Source of the DNA: Candidatus Helarchaeota archaeon
GTDB lineage: Archaea; Asgardarchaeota; Lokiarchaeia; Helarchaeales; HEL-GB-A
Direction of reading: 5' to 3'
NCBI GenBank assembly: GCA_016840125.1
Contig: JAEOSY010000353.1
Span: forward strand, 1 to 7,848
Length of the DNA stretch: 7,848 nucleotides
Shown here: positions 1 to 4,752 of the stretch, piece by piece
How positions within the stretch are numbered: position 1 is the first letter of the stretch
How the letters are laid out: the number at the start of each line of letters is the position of its first letter
The notes under the pieces: model-generated
Told to the model about the DNA's origin: nothing
Seen by the model: only the letters and a program-made list of their open reading frames with translations
Databases searched by the model: none
Program-made: the position numbers and the translations under genes

Positions 1-174
1 GGGAATCCGATAGCGGCAACGACCGGACAGAAAGTCTGTGAGTTGTATTGGCAATTAGCAGGTAAAGCAGGTAAAAGACAAATACCTAAAGATATAAAAA
101 TAGGTGTAGGTCAAGCATGGGGTGACATCATGCAGATGGGAACTGTTATTGCACTTAGGAGGGGTGAAAAATGA
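1..174 (+). CDS. Thiolase-superfamily protein, C-terminal end (partial)
   Basis: An open frame enters from the left edge and encodes the last 57 residues of a protein, beginning GNPIAATTG and ending in ALRRGEK. This matches the C-terminal catalytic domain of the thiolase fold: the GHPxGATG loop, then a helix resembling the LxLRGEAGxRQV segment of archaeal and SCP-x-type thiolases, then the final beta strands. Two catalytic positions are altered. The His of GHP is Asn, and the HNxGG (or CxGGG) loop reads GVGQAWGDIMQMG. The canonical Claisen/thiolysis residues are therefore missing from this end, although the nucleophilic Cys would lie outside the window. The stop overlaps the next start (ATGA), so it is translationally coupled to the two DUF35 genes, typical partners of archaeal thiolases. 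It may be a divergent thiolase, an Ltp2-like retro-aldolase, or a non-catalytic subunit of a heteromeric thiolase. The family is fairly sure; the reaction is unknown. Confidence 0.8.
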   Translation, partial: GNPIAATTGQKVCELYWQLAGKAGKRQIPKDIKIGVGQAWGDIMQMGTVIALRRGEK

Positions 175-707
175 GTGAAAAGAAAGAAGGATATCCTAAA
201 TATGCTCCTGGACATAAGGTAAGCACGAAAGACCTTAAACAAAAGAACATAACATACACCTGGTGGGAGCCAATGGTGCAATATTCTTGGAGCTTAGGTC
301 CAGCAATGAGTCGATTCCTACAGGAACTAAAAGCTGGAAAAATAATTGGTAAGAAATGCAATAAGTGCGATAGAGTTATCGTCCCTCCAAGGATGTTCTG
401 TGAAAACTGCTATGGCCTAACTAGTGATTGGGTGTACGTAAAAGATACTGGTACAATTGAGACCTTTTCTATTGCCTATCTTGACCCCAACGCCAAGAGA
501 ATAAAAGATCCTATCCTAATTGGTGTAATATCTCTTGATGGAGGACACCCAAAGCCAATGGGAATCATGCATTATTTTAGCGAAATGACCAAGGATGAGA
601 TAAAGATTGGAATGAAAGTTAAAGCCGTTTGGAAACCGGAAAATGAACGCGAAGGTGCTATTACAGATATTAAATACTTCAAACCTCTAAAGGAGGGTGA
701 GCAATAA
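171..707 (+). CDS. DUF35 Zn-ribbon/OB-fold protein, thiolase partner (first copy)
   Basis: A 178-residue protein of the DUF35 family. An N-terminal extension of about 45 residues is followed by a helix, then a rubredoxin-like zinc ribbon with Cys63-x2-Cys66 and Cys77-x2-Cys80 (CNKCD... FCENCY), and then an OB-fold from about residue 85 to 165 ending in the typical KAVWKPENEREGAITDIKYF segment. In archaea and some bacteria DUF35 proteins bind thiolases or thiolase-like aldolases and appear to help substrate hand-over or CoA binding, as in the archaeal thiolase/DUF35/HMG-CoA synthase complex and in BbsA of benzylsuccinate degradation. The ATG overlaps the stop of the upstream thiolase-like gene, and a strong Shine-Dalgarno AGGAGGGGTG (157-166) sits 4 bases before it, which fixes the start. 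A second DUF35 gene follows with a TAATG overlap. Family confidence is high; the exact substrate is not known. Confidence 0.92.
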   Translation: MSEKKEGYPKYAPGHKVSTKDLKQKNITYTWWEPMVQYSWSLGPAMSRFLQELKAGKIIGKKCNKCDRVIVPPRMFCENCYGLTSDWVYVKDTGTIETFSIAYLDPNAKRIKDPILIGVISLDGGHPKPMGIMHYFSEMTKDEIKIGMKVKAVWKPENEREGAITDIKYFKPLKEGEQ

Positions 708-1183
708 TGGATTTTGATAAACAAACTGATCCGACTTCACCAATGCACTGGCGTGGAGACATGCAAGCAGATTATATTTATCCGAGTGGTATTGCAGGGG
801 ATAAATTCTTCAAACATCTTAAAGAAAAGGATACATTCCTTGCTACAACGTGTAAGAAATGCGGGAAAGTCTTTTTTCCACCGCGACTTTATTGTGAAGA
901 TTGCTTCGTGGAAATTCCTGAAGAGGATTGGATAGAAGTCCCGGCAACTGGCACAGTTAGACTTTTCACAGTCGCAACTATTAACACGTTGGGTAAGAAA
1001 ATGGAAAAACCAAAGGTCATTGCTTTGATTGACATTGATAAAACAGACGGTGCAACATTAGGGATAATCAAGACAGATAATCTCGAAAGAGATTTTTGCG
1101 GGATAAAAGTTAAGGCGATATTCAAACCTAAGACCGAAAGAGAAGGAACCCTGAAAGATATTTTGGCCTTTCAAGAAGTTTAA
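707..1183 (+). CDS. DUF35 Zn-ribbon/OB-fold protein, thiolase partner (second copy)
   Basis: A 158-residue DUF35 protein with the same architecture as the preceding gene but clearly diverged. The zinc ribbon has Cys49-x2-Cys52 and Cys63-x2-Cys66, then PATGTVRLFTV opens the OB fold and KAIFKPKTEREGTLKDILAF closes it. The ATG shares a base with the stop of the first copy (TAATG) and has its own Shine-Dalgarno AGGAGGGTGA at 691-700. The two copies share the CxKC and PPRxxCExC features and the closing (K)PxxEREG motif, so they are paralogues and not a split gene. Two non-identical DUF35 subunits behind one thiolase-like gene suggest a heteromeric assembly, each binding a different thiolase-fold partner or the two faces of one. 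An oligo-T tract right after the stop suggests this is the last gene of the operon. Confidence 0.92.
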   Translation: MDFDKQTDPTSPMHWRGDMQADYIYPSGIAGDKFFKHLKEKDTFLATTCKKCGKVFFPPRLYCEDCFVEIPEEDWIEVPATGTVRLFTVATINTLGKKMEKPKVIALIDIDKTDGATLGIIKTDNLERDFCGIKVKAIFKPKTEREGTLKDILAFQEV

Positions 1184-1189
1184 TATCTA

Positions 1190-1204
1190 TTTTTTCTTTT
1201 TTTT
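1190..1204 (+). terminator. Oligo-T terminator of the thiolase/DUF35 operon
   Basis: Two T runs (T6 and T8 separated by one C) start 7 bases after the second DUF35 stop. There is no strong hairpin, which fits the U-tract-dependent intrinsic termination of archaea. It separates the operon from the next reading frame. Confidence 0.6.
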
Positions 1205-1239
1205 ATTATTACAACTTTGATTCAGGTTCAATATAGTAA

Positions 1240-1246
1240 GGGAGAT
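1240..1246 (+). promoter_or_regulatory. Shine-Dalgarno deciding the 1253 start
   Basis: GGGAGAT sits 6-8 bases before ATG 1253. The longer in-frame alternative begins with TTG at 1217 and has no such site, and the protein family begins with the LWEPS segment that follows ATG 1253. The ATG start is therefore preferred. Confidence 0.6.
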
Positions 1247-1252
1247 AAAAAA

Positions 1253-1432
1253 ATGGGAAAAATATTGTGGGAACCCTCAAAAGAACGTATTTTGAATGTA
1301 AATATTACGAAATTTATTGATTATGTTAACAATAAACATGGCCTTGAAATTTCATCTTACAGCCAATTACATGATTGGTCCGTTGAAAAAATTCCAGATT
1401 TTTGGGCTGCCGTCAGGCAGATCCGTAATTAG
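1253..1432 (+). pseudogene. Acetoacetyl-CoA synthetase-like gene, N-terminal remnant
   Basis: 59 codons starting MGKILWEPSKERI and ending FWAAVRQIRN. This is the N-terminal cap (ACS_N-type domain) of the acyl/acetoacetyl-CoA synthetase family: LWxPSxERI near the start, then the YVNNKHGLEISSY and WSVEKIPDFWAAV segments. These enzymes are normally about 650 residues and activate acetoacetate or another acid with ATP and CoA. Here the AMP-binding domain is missing: the frame stops at TAG 1430-1432 and no continuation is visible in any frame of the following 170 bases. The start still has a good Shine-Dalgarno, so the damage is at the 3' end (deletion or rearrangement). The location beside a thiolase/DUF35 operon is consistent with shared acyl-CoA metabolism. 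A true 59-residue free-standing protein is possible but less likely. Confidence 0.72.
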
Positions 1433-1489
1433 AAAAGGGGGGAGGGGAGGGAATAACATAATTATTTACAAAAGTAATGGGATCTGCCT
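1415..1489. repeat. 10-bp inverted repeat at the truncation point
   Basis: AGGCAGATCC (1415-1424) and its exact reverse complement GGATCTGCCT (1480-1489) enclose 55 bases. The left arm lies in the last codons of the truncated ligase gene, exactly where family resemblance fades. The interval contains a G-rich run (G6-A-G4-A-G3, 1437-1451). It may mark a fold-back rearrangement or small-element scar; no transposase or longer terminal repeats are visible. Confidence 0.5.
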
Positions 1490-1548
1490 TGCGTCCTAGT
1501 AGTAGCTTATTGTTCTTAATAATTAATTAATCTAAACTAAATTATTTC

Positions 1549-1569
1549 AAAAAAAATACAAAAAGAAGA
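1549..1569 (-). terminator. Oligo-T terminator for hsp20
   Basis: On the minus strand, about 40-60 bases past the hsp20 stop, the sequence reads as T-rich runs (T4 and T8 within TTCTTCTTTTTGTATTTTTT). This suits archaeal U-tract termination of the minus-strand transcript. The rest of 1490-1585 is AT-rich, with nothing else I can support. Confidence 0.45.
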
Positions 1570-1584
1570 ATTAATAAAACTTAG

Positions 1585-1610
1585 GGATTCATCAACTCAG
1601 GATTCATCAA
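1585..1610. repeat. Two tandem GGATTCATCAA repeats at the hsp20 3' end
   Basis: GGATTCATCAA occurs at 1585-1595 and 1600-1610, a 15-base period. The second copy contains the hsp20 stop codon (minus strand). This looks like a short tandem duplication, possibly created by slippage; there is no evidence for function. Confidence 0.6.
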
Positions 1611-2092
1611 ATAACGGGTTTAGTATCTTCCGCAAGTTTTTTCCAAACGGATTTCGTATCGTTGATTTCGAGTTTTTTCGGAAGTTCCGGCTCTGTCTTA
1701 GGAATAGTAAGGGAAAGTACCCCATCTTCTAATTTTGCCGTGATCTCTTGATAACTGATGCCTTCAGGAATGCGAAGAGATCGGCTGAAAGATCGGTGCG
1801 ACTGTTCTTTATAGATGTATCCTTCCTTTTCTTCTTCCTTCTCTTCTTTGTGTTCAGAAAAGATGGTGAGCATATTATTATCGTTCACTTCGATATTGAT
1901 ATCATCCTTGGAGAGGCCAGGCACCTCTGCAGTTAATAGATAATTCTTTTCTTCTTCCTTGATATCTATTTTTGGAAACTGCACCCGTGGGACTCGCATT
2001 AGAGTGAAATCTGGTATTTTTAAACCCCAAAAATCATCGAAAAACGAATCCATCATATTGTACGGCCAATGCCTTCGTTGTAACATACTCAT
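1607..2092 (-). CDS. Hsp20 family small heat-shock protein
   Basis: A 161-residue alpha-crystallin-type chaperone, which binds unfolding proteins in the cytoplasm without ATP and forms large oligomers. The N-terminal arm (about residues 1-38) is Phe/Trp/Met-rich (MMDSFFDDFWG). The alpha-crystallin domain runs from about residue 40 (PKIDIKEEEKNYLLTAEVPG) to 132 and ends with the hallmark GVLSLTIPK (124-132). A highly charged loop, EEKEEEKEG, lies at 83-91. The short tail has LEI at 141-143, an IXI-like motif used for dimer-dimer contacts. Length is normal for the family. The ATG is preceded by AGAGGTG (minus strand, 2107-2101) and by a TATA box at 2154-2163, so the gene has its own promoter. 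It converges on the truncated ligase gene. Identification is secure. Confidence 0.95.
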   Translation of the reverse strand: MSMLQRRHWPYNMMDSFFDDFWGLKIPDFTLMRVPRVQFPKIDIKEEEKNYLLTAEVPGLSKDDINIEVNDNNMLTIFSEHKEEKEEEKEGYIYKEQSHRSFSRSLRIPEGISYQEITAKLEDGVLSLTIPKTEPELPKKLEINDTKSVWKKLAEDTKPVI

Positions 2093-2140
2093 TTTTACAA
2101 CACCTCTTTTTTTTAATTTTAAAAATCGTAAATTTGTGAG

Positions 2141-2197
2141 TTGTGACTACAAGTATATAAATACATGGTACTACTTAAATGTTACCTTTTGTGACTA
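2141..2197 (-). promoter_or_regulatory. hsp20 promoter with TATA box flanked by 9-bp direct repeats
   Basis: On the minus strand TATTTATATA (2163-2154) is a good archaeal TATA box. It predicts a start near 2130-2135 and a leader of about 40 bases containing the Shine-Dalgarno. The 9-mer TAGTCACAA (minus strand) occurs twice, at 2197-2189 upstream of the TATA box and at 2149-2141 between TATA and the predicted start, 48 bp apart. This placement suits a repressor operator controlling a heat-shock gene; the regulator is unknown. Confidence 0.6.
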
Positions 2198-2280
2198 ATA
2201 AAAAGTGTTTTTTTTTTTCAATTCGAAGTGACCCGAAAAAAGAGTGGGTTATGAGAGGCGGTAATAGTCAGATTTCCGTT

Positions 2281-2647
2281 TCAAGCGCCGTCTAGATGTT
2301 CGCCGCCGGTAGGTTTGAAGAGGAAAATCTTATCCCCATTATTTGCAGGTTTGGAAAGTGGTATTTTAATCCTAATTGGAACTTTCAGTTTTGCAGGTGT
2401 ATTATAGAAGAATCCATAAGGAACTATATAAATCAATTCACCTAATTCTCTCAAAAGATCAATAGCTTAAATAATAAATGCATAATAAATATCTGATTCG
2501 TTTGTTCTTGTTATATCTGCAACTTCTTTTTGTATTTCGGGGGGGTAATGAGTTGAAATGGGCGTACGGAGGATTACCTCTTATCAAATCATATTTCTTA
2601 GCGGGATTCCATATAAAAAAATCTTTGTTAAATAATGTTATGTTTGA
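2281..2647 (-). pseudogene. N6-adenine DNA methyltransferase relic (NPPY motif)
   Basis: Reading the minus strand from 2647 down gives a fragment containing IWNPAKKYDLIRGNPPYAHF. KYDLIxGNPPY is catalytic motif IV of N6-adenine methyltransferases (NPPY at 2575-2564). After a run of seven C (plus-strand G7 at 2539-2545) the frame must shift by one base to continue as EIQKEVADITRTNESDIYYA, then FII, an in-frame TAA (2469-2467, probably from a Lys AAA), then AIDLLRELGELIYIVPYGFF, ending at TGA 2283-2281. The SD(I/L)YYxFI...LL...GELIYIVP pattern is what follows NPPY in Type II/IIG (Eco57I-like) and related enzymes. The SAM-binding N-terminus and target-recognition domain are absent. The C-terminal ~40 residues (PIRIKIPLSKPANNGDKIF) I cannot place. 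A frameshift plus a nonsense codon plus truncation means a dead relic of a restriction-modification system. Confidence 0.8.
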
Positions 2648-2706
2648 TTATCAATAACAATTTTTAGGGGGTTAATTCAATCTCAGCTCGGTTTATCGCG
2701 GGGAAA

Positions 2707-3159
2707 TTGAAGTGGGACATCTCAGGTGTGTTCGAGGACATTGGAGTATTGGAAAAGAAATTACAAGTGGATATTCAGGAGTATCCGAAGCAACACCAGA
2801 AGAAAGTTCATAAATTGACGAAGTGGCTATCTCAAATCAGTGATATATTACAGAAATTGAGAGCAATTGAAACTGATTTATCTCCCAAAATCGAGGAAGC
2901 TTTTCAGTACCAATTCCAATCGGCGGATCTGGTGAAGATCCTCTTCTTCCAATTGAGCATTCAGACGGTGTTTAAAGACCTAGAAAATTACTTTGAACAA
3001 TCACGGGTGCGAAACTTAGCGGATTTTGAAACCCTCTGCCATCTCCCCAATGCAGGGCAAGTGCTGGCACTGTTGGGAGATTCCGCGCTGGATCTGGCGG
3101 TGGCTCAACTCTTTTGGGAGTCGAAAAAAAGGAGATTATTTGGAACCTACGATTCCTAA
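2707..3159 (+). CDS. RNase III-like protein, apparently truncated
   Basis: A 150-residue ORF. Residues 8-60 are helical and charged. From about 60 (LSPKIEEAFQYQFQSADLVKILFFQ) onward it resembles the first half of an RNase III domain, and residues 120-132 read LALLGDSALDLAV, the RNase III signature around the metal-binding Asp (D125). The Glu found four residues before that Asp in classical RNase III is Ala here (A121). The reading frame ends at residue 150, just 18 residues after the signature, so the second half of the domain with its Asp and Glu ligands is missing. An active nuclease is unlikely. The start is a TTG at 2707 with no convincing Shine-Dalgarno; the frame is open from 2668. Its 3' end overlaps the convergent HdeD-like gene by 24 bases. 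It is either a pseudogene fragment or a short derived protein; I favour a fragment. Confidence 0.6.
   Translation: MKWDISGVFEDIGVLEKKLQVDIQEYPKQHQKKVHKLTKWLSQISDILQKLRAIETDLSPKIEEAFQYQFQSADLVKILFFQLSIQTVFKDLENYFEQSRVRNLADFETLCHLPNAGQVLALLGDSALDLAVAQLFWESKKRRLFGTYDS
3124..3130 (-). terminator. Oligo-T tract behind the HdeD-like gene
   Basis: On the minus strand T7 begins 6 bases after the stop of the membrane protein gene (plus-strand A7). It suits an archaeal U-tract terminator and lies inside the end of the convergent RNase III-like ORF. Confidence 0.45.
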
Positions 3160-3684
3160 TGCTAACATGGCGATACTATTGACCAAGAGAACCACTGTGA
3201 GCAACAAGATATTCAAACTGGGATCAATCGGGGGAATTACCAAAATCACTATTGCTAGGATCATTGTCACTATACCCGTAACCAGAACAAGCACACGCAA
3301 CCATGACGGAAATTCTCTTGCTTTAAAACCTTGGAAAAATCTTCCAAATCCTAAAATGATTAATGCTGCTGCTAGTATGAAAATTAACCACTCAATTGAG
3401 ATTGTAGGGTCAACAACACTCCAAATAATGGTCAGAACACCGAGTATTATCGCAAGAAATCCTTCAATGAGCTTTGATAGACGAACCTTTGTTTCGAGTG
3501 CTTTATCGGTGCCCCCTGATATTACGCGTGGAATTCCCATTATAATTATTGCACCCGCAATGATCAATAATAATGTTAAAACCGCGGCATCAGTGTAAAT
3601 TATTGCTATAATCGCCATTACCAAAAGTCCTAATCCTACAAGGATGTTAAGCGTCCTCAACGAGGAGGTTTTTTCTTCACTCAT
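3136..3684 (-). CDS. HdeD/DUF308-like six-helix membrane protein
   Basis: 182 residues from ATG 3684 (MSEEKTSSLRTLNILVG). Six hydrophobic helices can be placed at about 12-30, 34-50, 72-90, 97-112, 129-150 and 155-177. They form repeating helix pairs with Gly-rich LxxGxxxLxxGxxxI patterns (for example FLAIILGVLTIIWSVVDPT), as in the HdeD/DUF308 family of acid-stress and general membrane proteins. The biochemical role is unknown for archaeal members; the bacterial founder is linked to acid resistance. The only soluble parts are the charged N-terminus and short loops. A longer frame starts with TTG at 3714, but that start lies inside the TATA repeat region and the Shine-Dalgarno favours 3684. 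It is intact, with its own promoter and a T7 tract after the stop. Confidence 0.8.
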   Translation of the reverse strand: MSEEKTSSLRTLNILVGLGLLVMAIIAIIYTDAAVLTLLLIIAGAIIIMGIPRVISGGTDKALETKVRLSKLIEGFLAIILGVLTIIWSVVDPTISIEWLIFILAAALIILGFGRFFQGFKAREFPSWLRVLVLVTGIVTMILAIVILVIPPIDPSLNILLLTVVLLVNSIAMLALGIVGSK

Positions 3685-3690
3685 TTTCGT

Positions 3691-3696
3691 CCCTCT
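3691..3696 (-). promoter_or_regulatory. Shine-Dalgarno deciding the 3684 start
   Basis: On the minus strand AGAGGG lies 6 bases before ATG 3684. The alternative TTG start at 3714 has no such site and would place the start inside promoter DNA. Confidence 0.6.
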
Positions 3697-3712
3697 ATCT
3701 TTAGAAATATTC

Positions 3713-3750
3713 AATTATCTTATATATTTGTAATTATCTTATATATTTGT
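3713..3750 (-). promoter_or_regulatory. Perfect 19-bp tandem duplication carrying two TATA boxes
   Basis: AATTATCTTATATATTTGT occurs twice without a gap (3713-3731 and 3732-3750), with no mismatch. Each copy, read on the minus strand, contains a TATATAAG-type TATA box. The two would predict transcription starts about 19 bases apart, giving leaders of roughly 13 and 32 bases before ATG 3684. A partial third copy (TTGTAATT) follows at 3752-3760. Confidence 0.7.
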
Positions 3751-3813
3751 TATTGTAATTCTACGACCTCTATTTTATGATATAAACATAGGTGTAATTA
3801 TTGTTCTGAAAAC

Positions 3814-3840
3814 GAACCTCTCAAAAGAAAGGTTTGGTTC
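3814..3840. repeat. Short inverted repeat GAACC/GGTTC
   Basis: GAACC at 3814-3818 pairs with GGTTC at 3836-3840; the overlapping arms AACCT/AGGTT (3815-3819/3830-3834) offer an alternative register. A weak hairpin in the gene-free stretch between the HdeD promoter and the palindrome array. Nothing else is supportable in 3751-3931 apart from a possible plus-strand TATA-like GATATAAAC near 3779. Confidence 0.3.
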
Positions 3841-3931
3841 AATTAAGAGGCGGAGGTGGTTGCATACTAGTCTAGATAAGAGATTTTCTTGAAGAAAGGT
3901 CTAAATTCCAACAGGTTACATTTCCTACTAG

Positions 3932-4133
3932 CGAAAATTTCTTACGAAACCGAAAGGTTCTTGCGGAAAAGTGCAAGGCTCTTGCGATTGCATGGTATTT
4001 TTAATAGAAAGCTGTGGAATTGGGATCGCAATACTCTTGTGTACCAGCGCAACACTCTTGCGGTAGGGACCGAAAAAGTCTTGTGGATCGCAAAGATCTT
4101 GCAGTGCAAATTCTGTTTGGAAAATTATTTGCA
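3932..4133. repeat. Array of 15-bp imperfect palindromes, CGMAA-NNNTC-TTRYG
   Basis: Seven clear copies start at 3932, 3951, 3972, 4027, 4048, 4071 and 4089. Examples: CGAAAGGTTCTTGCG, CGCAACACTCTTGCG, CGCAATACTCTTGTG. Every copy has a 5-base left arm, a 5-base spacer ending in TC, and a 5-base right arm complementary to the left with at most two deviations. Start-to-start distances are 19, 21, 55, 21, 23 and 18, close to 2 (and 5) helical turns. Two weaker units follow at 4105 and 4119 (GGAAAATTATTTGCA). Spacer bases vary while arms and the TC are kept, the pattern of a set of binding sites for a dimeric protein (operator cluster, iterons or centromere-like site). It is not a CRISPR: repeats are short and gaps are 3-8 bases except one of 40. 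Small ORFs crossing the array on both strands are by-products of the roughly 21-base period. Confidence 0.8.
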
Positions 4134-4278
4134 GGGGTTCTAAACTGTTTTTAAAAATATAGAAAATCTTGGACATTTTAGAGCTTGAAAACTTAGACAT
4201 ACCCTTCCTTTTTTGAAGACTTATTTGTTTTTGGTGTGGGTGGGAAGTATCGAGGACTTTTTAAGTCTAAAAAACTAC

Positions 4279-4285
4279 TATAAAT
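4279..4285 (+). promoter_or_regulatory. TATA box upstream of the putative structured RNA
   Basis: TATAAAT in ACTACTATAAATCAAAG is the best TATA match in the surrounding gene-free DNA. It would place a transcription start near 4303-4310, just at the beginning of the hairpin-rich segment. The preceding bases 4134-4278 are AT-rich, with only a GACTT-TTT-AAGTC hairpin (4255-4267). Confidence 0.4.
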
Positions 4286-4302
4286 CAAAGGGTGTATGAT
4301 AG

Positions 4303-4500
4303 GTTGAAAACGCTTATTATCGCTGAGAATCCAAATTCTCAGCTATCCCTTGCCCGACGCATCGGGATAGTGTCTGAAAAGGCGCGAACCAAAAATTCCC
4401 CCTTCGCTATATGCGTTGGTGGGCGGGAGTCCGTACAACCCGTCAGCAGACGCGAGTCTGGTGGCATAAGTTGGCAAATGTCCGAGTTTGTCTAACTTTA
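4303..4500 (+). ncRNA. Candidate structured non-coding RNA, family not recognised
   Basis: A GC-richer island in AT-rich non-coding DNA, packed with hairpins in series. H1: GCTGAGAAT/ATTCTCAGC, 9 bp with loop CCAA (4322-4343). H2: CTATCCC/GGGATAG (4343-4349/4364-4370), competing with CCCGA-CGCA-TCGGG (4353-4366). H3: GCGAA/TTCGC (4384-4388/4403-4407). H4: GGCGGG/CCCGTC (4422-4427/4439-4444). H5: CAGAC-GCGA-GTCTG, a 5-bp stem closed by a GNRA tetraloop (4447-4460). H6: GTTGGCAAA pairing with TTTG-T-CTAAC, one bulge (4470-4496). A TATA box lies about 20 bases upstream. No RNase P (GAGGAAAGUCC), SRP or tRNA signatures are present, and the one ORF across it looks random. The strand is inferred from the TATA box and the GNRA loop orientation. 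Ends are approximate. Confidence 0.55.
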
Positions 4501-4560
4501 AAAGAACGGTTCGTAAGCTCTCTTACAAAAAATTTAAAAATTTAGATGGGTTGCCAACTT
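4468..4560. repeat. 10-bp inverted repeat overlapping hairpin H6
   Basis: AAGTTGGCAA (4468-4477) and its exact complement TTGCCAACTT (4551-4560) enclose 73 bases that include a GTAAG-CTCT-CTTAC hairpin (4513-4526). The left arm is also the 5' strand of hairpin H6, so in RNA the two pairings would exclude each other. Confidence 0.5.
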
Positions 4561-4752
4561 TTGTTACAAGCATAAATTTCATGAAAAAAGCCTTAAAATT
4601 ATAGGACCTTACCTGAAAAATACTAAATAAATAAATTTCCCCATATTTGACTAATTTGGATTTCCTGGAAATTCCCTTGAATTTTCCAAGATATTAAATC
4701 AGTTTAAGCAAAAATTTATGGCTGCATCATAAAAGCTTCGAATTCATTAGGG
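4561..4752. other. AT-rich intergenic DNA with possible radical SAM promoter
   Basis: No gene seen. A hairpin GGAAATTC-CCTT-GAATTTTCC lies near 4668-4688, and AAATTTATG (4712-4720) is a plausible TATA box giving a start near 4742 and a very short leader for the gene at 4753. Confidence 0.35.

Noticed and set aside
889..1125. 78-codon minus-strand frame
   Set aside because: Antisense shadow of the second DUF35 gene, whose Cys motifs make the plus frame certain.
3026..3598. 190-codon plus-strand open frame
   Set aside because: It is almost entirely antisense to the HdeD-like gene; its composition reflects the complement of hydrophobic codons, and it lacks domain resemblance.
3932..4133. CRISPR array
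   Set aside because: Repeats are only 15 bp, mostly 3-8 bases apart and not identical; no cas genes are present.
3889..4200. Open frames on both strands (84 and 90 codons) across the palindrome array
   Set aside because: They arise from the roughly 21-base (7-codon) repeat period, show no family resemblance and lack a ribosome binding site.
4292..4495. 67-codon plus-strand frame across the structured segment
   Set aside because: No Shine-Dalgarno and random-looking peptide; the hairpin series explains the sequence better.
4303..4500. RNase P RNA, SRP RNA or C/D box RNA
   Set aside because: The GAGGAAAGUCC element and the SRP domain IV motif are absent; an ATGATAG/CTGA pair resembles C/D boxes only loosely and the hairpin layout does not fit.
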